A DNA stretch of 64,000 nucleotides from Pedobacter sp. Bi126 (GTDB lineage Bacteria > Bacteroidota > Bacteroidia > Sphingobacteriales > Sphingobacteriaceae): NCBI RefSeq assembly GCF_918698245.1, contig NZ_CAKKMS010000003.1, forward strand, positions 744,001-808,000. The letters are read 5' to 3'. The notes under the pieces are model-generated. The model did not search any database and was not told the origin of the DNA. It saw nothing but the letters and a program-made list of their open reading frames with translations. Shown in pieces: positions 8,723-16,501 of this stretch. Each line of letters begins with the position of its first letter. Position 1 is the stretch's first letter. Both the position numbers and the translations under genes were made by a program.

Positions 8723-9358
8723 ATGCCCAAACAAATCGTTATTTGTGATGACCATCTACTTTTTTTAAACGGCATTTCCGAATTGCTTAAAAATACCGGG
8801 AACAACTATGGCATTTTTAAATTCAGCGATGCACATTCCTGCAGGAACCATTTCATGCATAACATTGCTGATGTTTTTATCTGTGATTTAAATATTAACC
8901 ACTTTGATGGGTTCGTATTGATTGAAGAACTCAGATCCCAACTAAAAAACACCAAAATAATTGTTCTCACTGCTTATTACGAAGATTTTCTGATTCAAAA
9001 AGCAAAGAAACTAGGTGTGAATGCTTTCCTGAAAAAGGAAACACCTGCCGAAGAGCTTATCAGTATTATCGAATCAAATAAAGACGCAACGTTTTATACC
9101 AATAAGAGTTATAAAAAAGGCGAGAGTGTGTATAGTGCCATTGATGGTTCAATTGTCAATAAATTCCGGATATCCAGACAGGAAAAAGAGATTATTAAAT
9201 TAATCATTAAAGGATTAACCAGTAAGGAAATTGCTGAAGTCCTATTTATCAGCATAACAACCGTAACTACCCATCGGAAGAACATCCACCGGAAGTTGGA
9301 AATCAATAACAGCAGTTCGCTCATTAAATTTGCTCATGAGAATAATCTACTTGATTAG
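8723..9358 (+). CDS. LuxR-type (NarL/FixJ) response regulator
   Basis: A 211-residue two-component regulator. The REC domain (about 1-120) has acidic Asp9/Asp10, phospho-acceptor Asp55 in VFICDLN, Thr82 in IIVLTAYYED and Lys103 in AFLKKE. The C-terminal LuxR HTH (about 145-205) shows SRQEKEIIKLIIKGLTSKEI and SITTVTTHRKNIHRKL. The last 23 nt overlap the start of the histidine kinase gene, so they form an operon and almost certainly a cognate pair. Confidence 0.9.
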   Translation: MPKQIVICDDHLLFLNGISELLKNTGNNYGIFKFSDAHSCRNHFMHNIADVFICDLNINHFDGFVLIEELRSQLKNTKIIVLTAYYEDFLIQKAKKLGVNAFLKKETPAEELISIIESNKDATFYTNKSYKKGESVYSAIDGSIVNKFRISRQEKEIIKLIIKGLTSKEIAEVLFISITTVTTHRKNIHRKLEINNSSSLIKFAHENNLLD

Positions 9359-11117
9359 CTTTCTGCTATTCCCGCTACTCTCTTTTGCACAAATCGCAAA
9401 CAAATCAATATCGGTAGTATCCAGTTACGCTGTAGACCAAAATTCATCGTGGACGAGCGGGATGCTCCAAAAACAAAAATTTCAGCCGTTTAAGCAGAAT
9501 AGCAAGGTTAATATCGGCTACAACAAAGATGCGGCGGTATGGTGCAGATTTATTGTAAAAAATATAAACACTTCAGAAAGCACTAAAACATGGTTGTGTT
9601 TTAACAATAACCATATCGATAGCCTTAGCCTTTACGATGGTAGATTAATTAAAACCATTGGCGATAGAACGGTTGGCCAGAGTCCCTTTATTGAAACTCT
9701 GGCATTTGAGCTTAATCTGAAGCCAGGTGAAGAAAAATTACTTTGGGTACGGGTTAAAAAAGAGACTTCCTATTTAGATTTTTCTTATAGTTTGGAAGAT
9801 CAGGCTTATTTAGAAAGCAAATCATCTCAAAAAACAGCACTGACATCTTTTTTTATCGGCATGGTGTTTTTGCTGCTCATGATCAATGGGATATTGTTTT
9901 TCATGACTAACAACAAGTTATATGGTTATTACATTGGCTATTCAATATTAACGGTGTTTTACACGGCAATCACAACCAATTTCGCCAAGCACGTTTTATT
10001 TCCCGGGTTTAGGTTTTTTAGCGAGGGCCGGGTTTACACTGGAGCACTTTGGTATATTGCCCTGAGTATTTTTCTTGGATATTTTTTAAAGTTAAAAGAA
10101 AACCAGCCCATTAAGCATAAGTTAATCATAGTGCTTGGCGGCATAAACTTTTTGTTGATTTTAATCTCTATTTCCTTATTGGTGTTTTACAAGGGCTTTG
10201 AATTTCGTTACTTTTTTGTGTTAGGCTACATCATATTCCTGGCTTCTATCGTCGTACTTTTTTGGGCGGCATTAACGCATCTAAAAATTGAAAAAACCCA
10301 GGCTATTTATGCGCTTCTTGCTTTTGCTCCACAGTTTGTATGGGGCGCTTGCTTAATTTTAAAGACCTTTGAAATTATTCCAAAATCGCTGGGAGATAAT
10401 TGGATGTTGTTTATCGGTCTTTATGAAGTGTTTTTGTTCGGCTATGTTTTATCAAGAAATTACATCGATATTTTTTTGAAGAACAACGAGCTGATGCAAC
10501 AGGTTATTTTCGAAAAAGAAAGTTCGTTGAGGGCTATTAATGAGGTTCAGCTACGTGAGCGGAGAAACATCGCTAACATTATTCACGATAATGTAGGGAG
10601 CAAGATTGCGCATATTATTCATCTCTTTGACATGAAGAATGCCGAGCTTGCCAAACAAACAATAAACGAACTGGCCGAAGATATCAGGGAAATATCTCAT
10701 AAAATACTGCCGAAAGCACTTGATGAAGGTGCTTTGATATCTAGCTTACAAAGCCAGATCTCAAGCCTGAACGCCGGTTTAACTGATGCAAAAATTGAGC
10801 TTTTCTGTTATGATTTTCCTGATAAAATTGATGAAAAATGGATTTACGATTTATATCTTATCGCACTGGAAGTTATAAATAATGCCATTAAGCATGGTAA
10901 CGCTGAGTTAATCACCATCGAACTTTATAAATATCCCAAAAATTACCATTTTCAATTTACGGATGATGGGCTCGGCTTTGATCTGCAGAAAACAAGCAGG
11001 GGCTTTGGGCTCGAAAATATCGAAAAGAGAGTAAATTACTACAAAGGTAATTTCGAAATCAGTAGTGTTAGAAACGAAGGCACTATTATTCAGATCAACA
11101 TCCCGTCCAATCGCTAG
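9336..11117 (+). CDS. 7TM-DISM sensor histidine kinase
   Basis: Membrane sensor kinase of 593 residues. It has a signal peptide (IIYLISFLLFPLLSFAQ), a periplasmic 7TMR-DISM extracellular domain (about 25-165), seven transmembrane helices (about 170-375), then a cytoplasmic HisKA_3-like dimerisation part with ERRNIANIIHDNVG (phospho-His at about 417). The HATPase domain has NAIKHGNAE, DDGLGFDL and GFGLENIEKRV. An earlier TTG at 9330 is possible, but ATG 9336 is the natural start. The ligand of the DISM domain is unknown (carbohydrates are suggested for the family). Confidence 0.88.
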   Translation: MRIIYLISFLLFPLLSFAQIANKSISVVSSYAVDQNSSWTSGMLQKQKFQPFKQNSKVNIGYNKDAAVWCRFIVKNINTSESTKTWLCFNNNHIDSLSLYDGRLIKTIGDRTVGQSPFIETLAFELNLKPGEEKLLWVRVKKETSYLDFSYSLEDQAYLESKSSQKTALTSFFIGMVFLLLMINGILFFMTNNKLYGYYIGYSILTVFYTAITTNFAKHVLFPGFRFFSEGRVYTGALWYIALSIFLGYFLKLKENQPIKHKLIIVLGGINFLLILISISLLVFYKGFEFRYFFVLGYIIFLASIVVLFWAALTHLKIEKTQAIYALLAFAPQFVWGACLILKTFEIIPKSLGDNWMLFIGLYEVFLFGYVLSRNYIDIFLKNNELMQQVIFEKESSLRAINEVQLRERRNIANIIHDNVGSKIAHIIHLFDMKNAELAKQTINELAEDIREISHKILPKALDEGALISSLQSQISSLNAGLTDAKIELFCYDFPDKIDEKWIYDLYLIALEVINNAIKHGNAELITIELYKYPKNYHFQFTDDGLGFDLQKTSRGFGLENIEKRVNYYKGNFEISSVRNEGTIIQINIPSNR

Positions 11118-11238
11118 TCTGTAACTTTTTTCCTGAATTCTGTATATGTAAATATACCCTTTATTGGGTATTTCTGCCCGGGTATCTTTAGCATACTTTA
11201 GCTTAATAAAAGCAATACACTCTTTAAATTAATGCAAA

Positions 11239-12087
11239 ATGAAACAATTACTTACGGCAGTACTAAGTGTGCTGGCTATTGCGGGTTATGCGCAAGAATT
11301 AAGTCCAAAAAAGAACGAAAGTGGAAAATACGGATTTGTAGACAAGGCGGGAAAAGAAGTGATCCCTTTTAAATATGAAAAGGCCGGATACAGCTTCCAC
11401 GAAGGATTAATTGCGGTTAAACTAGATGGGAAATATGGATTTATAGATGAAACAGGGAAGGTAGTTATCCCATTCAAATATGATGATGCCATTTACTTTA
11501 AAGATGGTTTTGCGCAGGTTGAGTTAAATGGGAAATCGGGTTATATCGATAAAAAAGGTAAGGAAATCACCGCCCTAAAATACGATGTTGCCTTTGATTT
11601 TTATGAAGGTATCGCCAAGGTGAGGCTAAATGAGCAGTATGGTTTTATTGACGCTACAGGTAGAGAAATTACGCCGTTAAAGTACGAAGATGGGAATAAC
11701 TTTAAAAACGGTTATGCAAGTGTGAAACTAAAAAACAAATGGGGTTTTATCGATAAAACGGGCAAAGAATTTACAAAGTTTAAATACGACTATGCAAAAG
11801 ATTTTAATGATGGGGTTGCTCCTGTTGAAAAGAATAAACTCTATGGCGCCATTGATAAAAACGGAAACGAAATCATCCCTTTCAAGTATAGGTTCATCGC
11901 TGATTTTGAGGGTGGTTTGGCTAAAGTTGGGCTTAATGGCAGAGAGGGTTTTATAAACACAACAGGTGAAGAAGTGATCCCGATTAAATACGATGCGGTT
12001 GGCAGTTTTGAAAATGGAGTAGCCAGGTTTAGATTAAACGGCAGATGGGGCGCAATGGATAAAACAGGTAAAGAAATTACACGATAA
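11239..12087 (+). CDS. Secreted WG-repeat (KWG) protein
   Basis: A 282-residue exported protein made almost wholly of eight WG repeats of about 34-35 residues, each with a (Y/W)GFID-like strand followed by GKEVIPFKY-like sequence. A cleavable signal peptide ends at AIAGYAQ. WG repeats probably form a beta-propeller-like or solenoid surface for protein contacts; no activity is known. It is followed after 5 nt by another exported small protein, so the two are likely co-transcribed. Confidence 0.88.
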   Translation: MKQLLTAVLSVLAIAGYAQELSPKKNESGKYGFVDKAGKEVIPFKYEKAGYSFHEGLIAVKLDGKYGFIDETGKVVIPFKYDDAIYFKDGFAQVELNGKSGYIDKKGKEITALKYDVAFDFYEGIAKVRLNEQYGFIDATGREITPLKYEDGNNFKNGYASVKLKNKWGFIDKTGKEFTKFKYDYAKDFNDGVAPVEKNKLYGAIDKNGNEIIPFKYRFIADFEGGLAKVGLNGREGFINTTGEEVIPIKYDAVGSFENGVARFRLNGRWGAMDKTGKEITR

Positions 12088-12092
12088 ACAAT

Positions 12093-12572
12093 ATGGACAT
12101 GAAAAAATTAACGGTATTATTTTTTTTGCTTTATGGATCTTTCGCCTTTGGCCAGGAGACTTACGAGAACAAGAAATTAGCGCTTATTAACGATGTTTTT
12201 TATAAAAGCACCAGGCAAAACATTAACTCCTTTATGAAGGATAAAGGTTTTGAAAAAGGGGATGTTGAAGAAGGAGAAGGCGATGTTAAAGAAATATTGG
12301 CCTTCGACTCCAAATTCGATATGATGGAGGTGTCTTACGCGAAAAATGATAAAATTTCGACTATAGTTTGCATTTTTTCAGGCGCAATTAATGTGGCATT
12401 TATCGACATGGAGCTAAAGAAGAAAGGATATACAGCTAAAATGGTTAAACAATCTATAGATGGACAGCCGGTTAATAAAAATATCTGGAGCAAATCTGGA
12501 ACGAAGTACAATTTTGTTACTTATGCTGATGAGAAAGAAAAAATAGGCGTTTTAGGCTATGGTGTATATTAG
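12093..12572 (+). CDS. Small exported protein, unknown
   Basis: A 159-residue protein with a signal peptide (KLTVLFFLLYGSFAFGQ). The mature part is charged, with an acidic EEGEGDVKE stretch and a C-terminal SGTKYNFVTYADE strand region. No family was recognised. It starts 5 nt after the WG-repeat gene, and a second ATG two codons downstream (12099) could also serve as start. Confidence 0.6.
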   Translation: MDMKKLTVLFFLLYGSFAFGQETYENKKLALINDVFYKSTRQNINSFMKDKGFEKGDVEEGEGDVKEILAFDSKFDMMEVSYAKNDKISTIVCIFSGAINVAFIDMELKKKGYTAKMVKQSIDGQPVNKNIWSKSGTKYNFVTYADEKEKIGVLGYGVY

Positions 12573-12611
12573 AATGGTTGCTAAAACACTGGCCTGCTAA
12601 CTGTAATAAAA

Positions 12612-13100
12612 ATGAAACTTAAAGGCGCAGAAAAACAGTTCTGGTGGCATTTTGGACAGATTACCGAAGCTAAAAACATCCCTACAGAACTGCCTGGTTT
12701 TGCCAGCATTGATTCTTTGGTTGATGATGAGTATTTAGCCATGCTTTTGGCGAAAGTTTCGGTTATGGGCAGCATTTATTTAAAAGAAACGAGGGTGACA
12801 GATGAGGGGGTTAAATTGATCAGCAATGTTAAGCAGCTTAAAGATTTAACCCTGATGAAACATGAAAATATTACTAAAGCGTGTTTGCCTTATCTGAACA
12901 AACTGACCGATCTGGAATACCTCGATATCTGGAGGACGAAAATCCGCTTAGAAGATATAACGGTTTTAAAAGATTTAAAAAACCTTAAAGAACTGCATAT
13001 ATCGCCTCATGACGAAGGGGTGGAAGAAAGTTGGGACACCATTTTAGAAAAGATAATAAAAGCGGAAGAAACCTTGCCTAATTGTATTATTCACACTTGA
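12612..13100 (+). CDS. Leucine-rich-repeat-like cytoplasmic protein
   Basis: A 162-residue protein without a signal peptide. Residues 50-135 show LRR/RNI-like repeats: TRVTDEGVKLISNVKQLKDL, ITKACLPYLNKLTDLEYLDI, LEDITVLKDLKNLKELHI. The first 45 residues (FWWHFGQITEAKNIP) match no family I recognise. The likely role is protein binding, which is inference. It follows the two exported proteins with a 39-nt gap. Confidence 0.6.
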   Translation: MKLKGAEKQFWWHFGQITEAKNIPTELPGFASIDSLVDDEYLAMLLAKVSVMGSIYLKETRVTDEGVKLISNVKQLKDLTLMKHENITKACLPYLNKLTDLEYLDIWRTKIRLEDITVLKDLKNLKELHISPHDEGVEESWDTILEKIIKAEETLPNCIIHT

Positions 13101-13332
13101 TATCTATCAATAGGTAAATATTTTACCTCAGAATATTTGAACTAAATTTCGCCATATATTCGCGAATAAGTGCCCTCTTGATCTTTTGGAACAGAAGCAT
13201 TTAACACAATCGAATGTGGAATTCATAAAGAATGTGGAAAAAATTAAAATAGGTTTTTTTTTCTCAAAAAAAATCCCTAATATTGCAATCCGATTTTCAC
13301 GGGATGAAATATCGATTTAATAGCTTAAAATC

Positions 13333-13680
13333 ATGGATTTAGTAAAATTTGTTGAAGAGCAGGCCATCGCAAAAAAAGATTTTCCTGCGTTCAAGTCTGG
13401 CGATACAGTGAGCGTACACTATAAAATTCGCGAAGGTAATAAGGAACGTATCCAAATTTACCAAGGTGTTGTAATACAACGTAACAGTGCTGGTGCTAAC
13501 GAAACTTTCACAGTTCGTAAAATGAGCAACGGTGTTGGTGTTGAGCGTATTTTCCCTTTTAGTTCTCCAAACATTGAGAAAGTAGAAGTGAATAGCTATG
13601 GTAAAGTTCGTAGAGCGAAATTGTTCTATTTACGTGCTTTAACTGGTAAAGCTGCTCGTATCAAATCTTTGAGAAAATAA
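13333..13680 (+). CDS. rplS: 50S ribosomal protein L19
   Basis: Large-subunit protein at the 30S-50S interface. The 115-residue sequence has the classical [40 protein letters not shown] and C-terminal [20 protein letters not shown]. Normally directly behind trmD, here about 4.7 kb downstream. A weak promoter-like TAATATTG lies at 13278-13285. Confidence 0.97.
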   Translation: MDLVKFVEEQAIAKKDFPAFKSGDTVSVHYKIREGNKERIQIYQGVVIQRNSAGANETFTVRKMSNGVGVERIFPFSSPNIEKVEVNSYGKVRRAKLFYLRALTGKAARIKSLRK

Positions 13681-13702
13681 TACTCCTTATTATAAGATAT
13701 AG

Positions 13703-13735
13703 CCTTCACGATTAATTTCGTGGAGGTTTTTTTGT
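13703..13735 (+). terminator. Rho-independent terminator of rplS
   Basis: CCTTCACGA (13703-13711) pairs with TCGTGGAGG (13718-13726) with one wobble, followed by seven T residues. Confidence 0.8.
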
Positions 13736-13738
13736 TTG

Positions 13739-13746
13739 TACCTTTG
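13739..13746 (+). promoter_or_regulatory. TAnnTTTG box just before the mscS-like gene
   Basis: TACCTTTG ends 4 bp before the ATG at 13751 and directly follows the rplS terminator, which suggests a leaderless or near-leaderless transcript. Confidence 0.5.
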
Positions 13747-13750
13747 TTAA

Positions 13751-14926
13751 ATGTTAGATTCTGCTTTTTTCGACCAAGTGTTTTGGGGCAATACCGTAAA
13801 AGCCTATTTCCTTTTCGGAGGCATACTTTTTTTAGGCTTAGTTTTTAAAAACATTGTTTCTAAGCTGTTAAGCAGGTTGCTGTTTAAGCTTTTCAGAAAC
13901 TTTTCAAATCAATCGCATAACGATGCTTTTGTTGCCTTATTGGTAAAACCCATTGAGGTTTTTATTCTGTTAACCACACTTTATCTATCCATCAACCAGT
14001 TAAAACACCCGCTGGAGGTAGCCGTATTCCATTACAGCAAATTAATTGGTAAGGTTAAAGAGTTAATACCTGTAACAATAGGTGATTGTATTGACCGGAT
14101 ATTTTTGTTTGGGATCATCCTGTCTGTTTTTTGGATTATTTTAAGGATAATCGACTTCATTAGCCATGTGCTTCTTTATAAAGCTTCGCTTACAGATAAT
14201 AAGTCAGATGATCAATTGGTTCCTTTCTTGAAGGAGCTGTTTAAAACGATCGTAATCTTTATAGGTTTTTTCACCCTGCTGGGTTTTGTTTTCGAGGTTA
14301 ATGTATTAACGCTGATTACCGGATTGGGTATTGGTGGTATCGCCATTGCTTTGGCGGCTAAAGAGAGCTTAGAGAACTTGATAGGCTCATTCACCATCTT
14401 TTTAGATAAGCCATTTACGGTTGGCGATCTGGTAAAGGTTGACGGTGTGGAAGGAACGGTTGAAAAAGTAGGTTTTAGGAGTACAAGGATCAGAACTTCT
14501 GAAAAAACGATGGCTACCATACCTAATAGGGGTATGATTGATGGTGTTTTAGAGAACCTTTCGCTCAGGAATTCGCGCAAGGTCTCTTTTATTATCGGGC
14601 TTACTTACGAAACCAATTCGGAGTCACTTAGAAAAATTATTACCGAGATAGAAAGTTACATCAATAATCATCAAGGTACCAGTGATGATGGAAATGCTTC
14701 CTTTAAGAGCTTTGGCGATTCGGGTTTAAATGTAGAGGTTAACTATTTCGTAACCGTATTAGATTATGCCGAATTCCTTAAAATCAGACAAGAGATCAAT
14801 CTTGAAATTATGGATATCGTTATCCGTAATAAGTCGGATTTTGCCTACCCTACACAACGCTTAATCAGCGACAGGCCAGCTCCGGCAGGTAATAATGAAG
14901 AAGTAGGTAATGATGCTATGGATTAA
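13751..14926 (+). CDS. Small-conductance mechanosensitive ion channel (MscS family)
   Basis: Inner-membrane channel that opens on hypo-osmotic stress. 391 residues: four hydrophobic segments (about 17-35, 70-90, 110-135, 155-180), then the pore helix ITGLGIGGIAIALAAKESLE with its Gly/Ala packing, followed by the beta domain IFLDKPFTVGDLVKVDGVEG and STRIRTSEKTMATIPN. The C-terminal cytoplasmic alpha/beta domain runs to the end. It is slightly longer than E. coli MscS because of the extra N-terminal helices. It is convergent with psd across a shared terminator. Confidence 0.92.
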   Translation: MLDSAFFDQVFWGNTVKAYFLFGGILFLGLVFKNIVSKLLSRLLFKLFRNFSNQSHNDAFVALLVKPIEVFILLTTLYLSINQLKHPLEVAVFHYSKLIGKVKELIPVTIGDCIDRIFLFGIILSVFWIILRIIDFISHVLLYKASLTDNKSDDQLVPFLKELFKTIVIFIGFFTLLGFVFEVNVLTLITGLGIGGIAIALAAKESLENLIGSFTIFLDKPFTVGDLVKVDGVEGTVEKVGFRSTRIRTSEKTMATIPNRGMIDGVLENLSLRNSRKVSFIIGLTYETNSESLRKIITEIESYINNHQGTSDDGNASFKSFGDSGLNVEVNYFVTVLDYAEFLKIRQEINLEIMDIVIRNKSDFAYPTQRLISDRPAPAGNNEEVGNDAMD

Positions 14927-14973
14927 ATAATGGTTAGAAAAAAACTTGACTTCTTTTAAGACTCGTATAAAAC

Positions 14974-15011
14974 AAAAAGCCCTCCCGATTTTATATCGGG
15001 AGGGCTTTTTT
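14974..15011. terminator. Bidirectional terminator between mscS-like gene and psd
   Basis: AAAAAGCCCTCCCGAT (14974-14989) is perfectly complementary to ATCGGGAGGGCTTTTT, with a 4-nt loop. There are A and T runs on both sides, so it can serve both converging genes. Confidence 0.92.
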
Positions 15012-15027
15012 ATATCTGCTATGTGGC

Positions 15028-15687
15028 TTAGCTTAAAGTAGCTAGTGTAGTAATGCCGCCTTTTACAACCTGGTTAAGTTCTACGTTCACTTTTGTGCCT
15101 ATGGGTAAAAACACATCAACCCTTGAGCCGAATTTGATGAAACCAAATTGCTCAGCCTGTACTACCTGATCGCCTTCTTTAACATACCATACAATTCTGC
15201 GGGCTAAAGCACCAGCAATTTGACGGAACAATACAGGGGTGCCATTTTTATGCTCCACAACAGTTGTTGTACGTTCATTCTCTGTTGATGATTTTGGATT
15301 CCACGCAGCAAGGTATTTTCCTGGGTGATATTTGAAGAACTTTACCACTCCAGAAATTGGATTACGGTTAATGTGAACATTTACCGGCGACATAAAAATC
15401 GAAACCTGTAAACGTTTATCTTTAAAATATTCTCCTTCTTCTGTTTCTTCGATTACGACTACTTTGCCATCAGCTGGGCAGATAACCAGGTTTTCGCCCG
15501 AAGAAAAGCTGCGGCTCGGGTTACGAAAAAACTGTAGTACAATAATAAATAATGCAGCTGAAAAGATATAAATGAACCAGCGCAGCCAGGTTATATCGTG
15601 ATATTTATAATCAACTACCGCATTGATTACGAAGATAAACAATATGCTTAAGGCAATGGTAGTGTAGCCTTCTTTATGTATGGTCAT
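15028..15687 (-). CDS. psd: Phosphatidylserine decarboxylase (short, archaeal-type)
   Basis: Makes phosphatidylethanolamine at the inner membrane. 219 residues with two N-terminal transmembrane helices (about 10-28 and 34-52), then ICPADGKVV, FMSPVNVHINRNPISG and FIKFGSRVDVF. Self-cleavage is expected between Gly187 and Ser188 of KFGS, giving the pyruvoyl cofactor on the small alpha chain. FGS instead of LGST is typical of the short psd class (family knowledge). It lies 55 nt after hpt on the same strand. Confidence 0.92.
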   Translation of the reverse strand: MTIHKEGYTTIALSILFIFVINAVVDYKYHDITWLRWFIYIFSAALFIIVLQFFRNPSRSFSSGENLVICPADGKVVVIEETEEGEYFKDKRLQVSIFMSPVNVHINRNPISGVVKFFKYHPGKYLAAWNPKSSTENERTTTVVEHKNGTPVLFRQIAGALARRIVWYVKEGDQVVQAEQFGFIKFGSRVDVFLPIGTKVNVELNQVVKGGITTLATLS

Positions 15688-15742
15688 TGTTTTAGAAATT
15701 ATTGGGCAAAGGTGCGAAAAATAAATTAATCCAATCTAAAAA

Positions 15743-16285
15743 TTATGCCTCGGTTGCTCTGTAAATATCAGTCAGGTTTCTACCAAGGCCATTATAATCT
15801 AATCCGTAACCTACAACAAACTCGTTAGGTATTTCAAAACCAACGTATTCCAATTCTTCAATTTCATATTTTAAAGCACTTGGTTTAAGCAAAAGAGATG
15901 CTACTTTAATTGAAGCAGGTTTTTTTTCTTTTATTGTTTTTAAAATATGCGTTAAGGTTAAGCCTGTATCAACAATATCTTCCACAATGATAATATCTCT
16001 GCCTTCGATGTTATCAGGCAGTCCGATTAATTCTTTTACATTTCCCGAACTTGCTGTTCCTTCGTATGAGGCCACACGCATAAAAGCAACTTCGCAGGGT
16101 ACGTTTATTTCTTTGATTAAATCGGCCATAAACAAAAAACTACCATTTAATACACCAATAAATAGCGGGCATTTACCCTCGTAATCAACATTGATCTGGA
16201 TGCCCAGTAAACGGATCCGTTTGTTTAAGGTATCGTTCTCTAAAAATATCTCGAACGCTTTATCCTCTACTTTTATTTTGTGCAT
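15743..16285 (-). CDS. hpt: Hypoxanthine phosphoribosyltransferase
   Basis: Salvages hypoxanthine (and guanine) to IMP/GMP using PRPP. 180 residues of the type I PRTase fold; the PRPP loop is IIIVEDIVDTGLTL, and the family motifs GVLNGSFLFMADL, ASYEGTASSGNV and FVVGYGLDYNGLGRNL are all visible. Length is normal. It is upstream of psd. Confidence 0.93.
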   Translation of the reverse strand: MHKIKVEDKAFEIFLENDTLNKRIRLLGIQINVDYEGKCPLFIGVLNGSFLFMADLIKEINVPCEVAFMRVASYEGTASSGNVKELIGLPDNIEGRDIIIVEDIVDTGLTLTHILKTIKEKKPASIKVASLLLKPSALKYEIEELEYVGFEIPNEFVVGYGLDYNGLGRNLTDIYRATEA

Positions 16286-16501
16286 GCTATGTTGAAAGGT
16301 TATTGTTGTTTAATTGTATAAATCGGTTAACTGGTTAATCTAAGAACTGTAAACTACCAATTGCAAACTTGGTCATGGTTAATTGTTTAAATCTGCTAAT
16401 CATCTCTAAACGCCCAACGCTAAACCCCAAACTAATTTTGGTTAATTGTTTAATCATTTGGCTCAACTGGTGACTGCCAATTGGCAACTGCAAACTGGCT
16501 A
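16286..16501. repeat. Intergenic GGTTAA/GTTTAAAT-type repeats
   Basis: No gene. The spacer carries several copies of GGTTAATTGTTTAA-like words and CCAATTGCAAAC/CCAATTGGCAAC repeats. Parts (AAACGCC...AACCCCAAACTAATT) closely resemble the spacer before proB. Confidence 0.5.
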
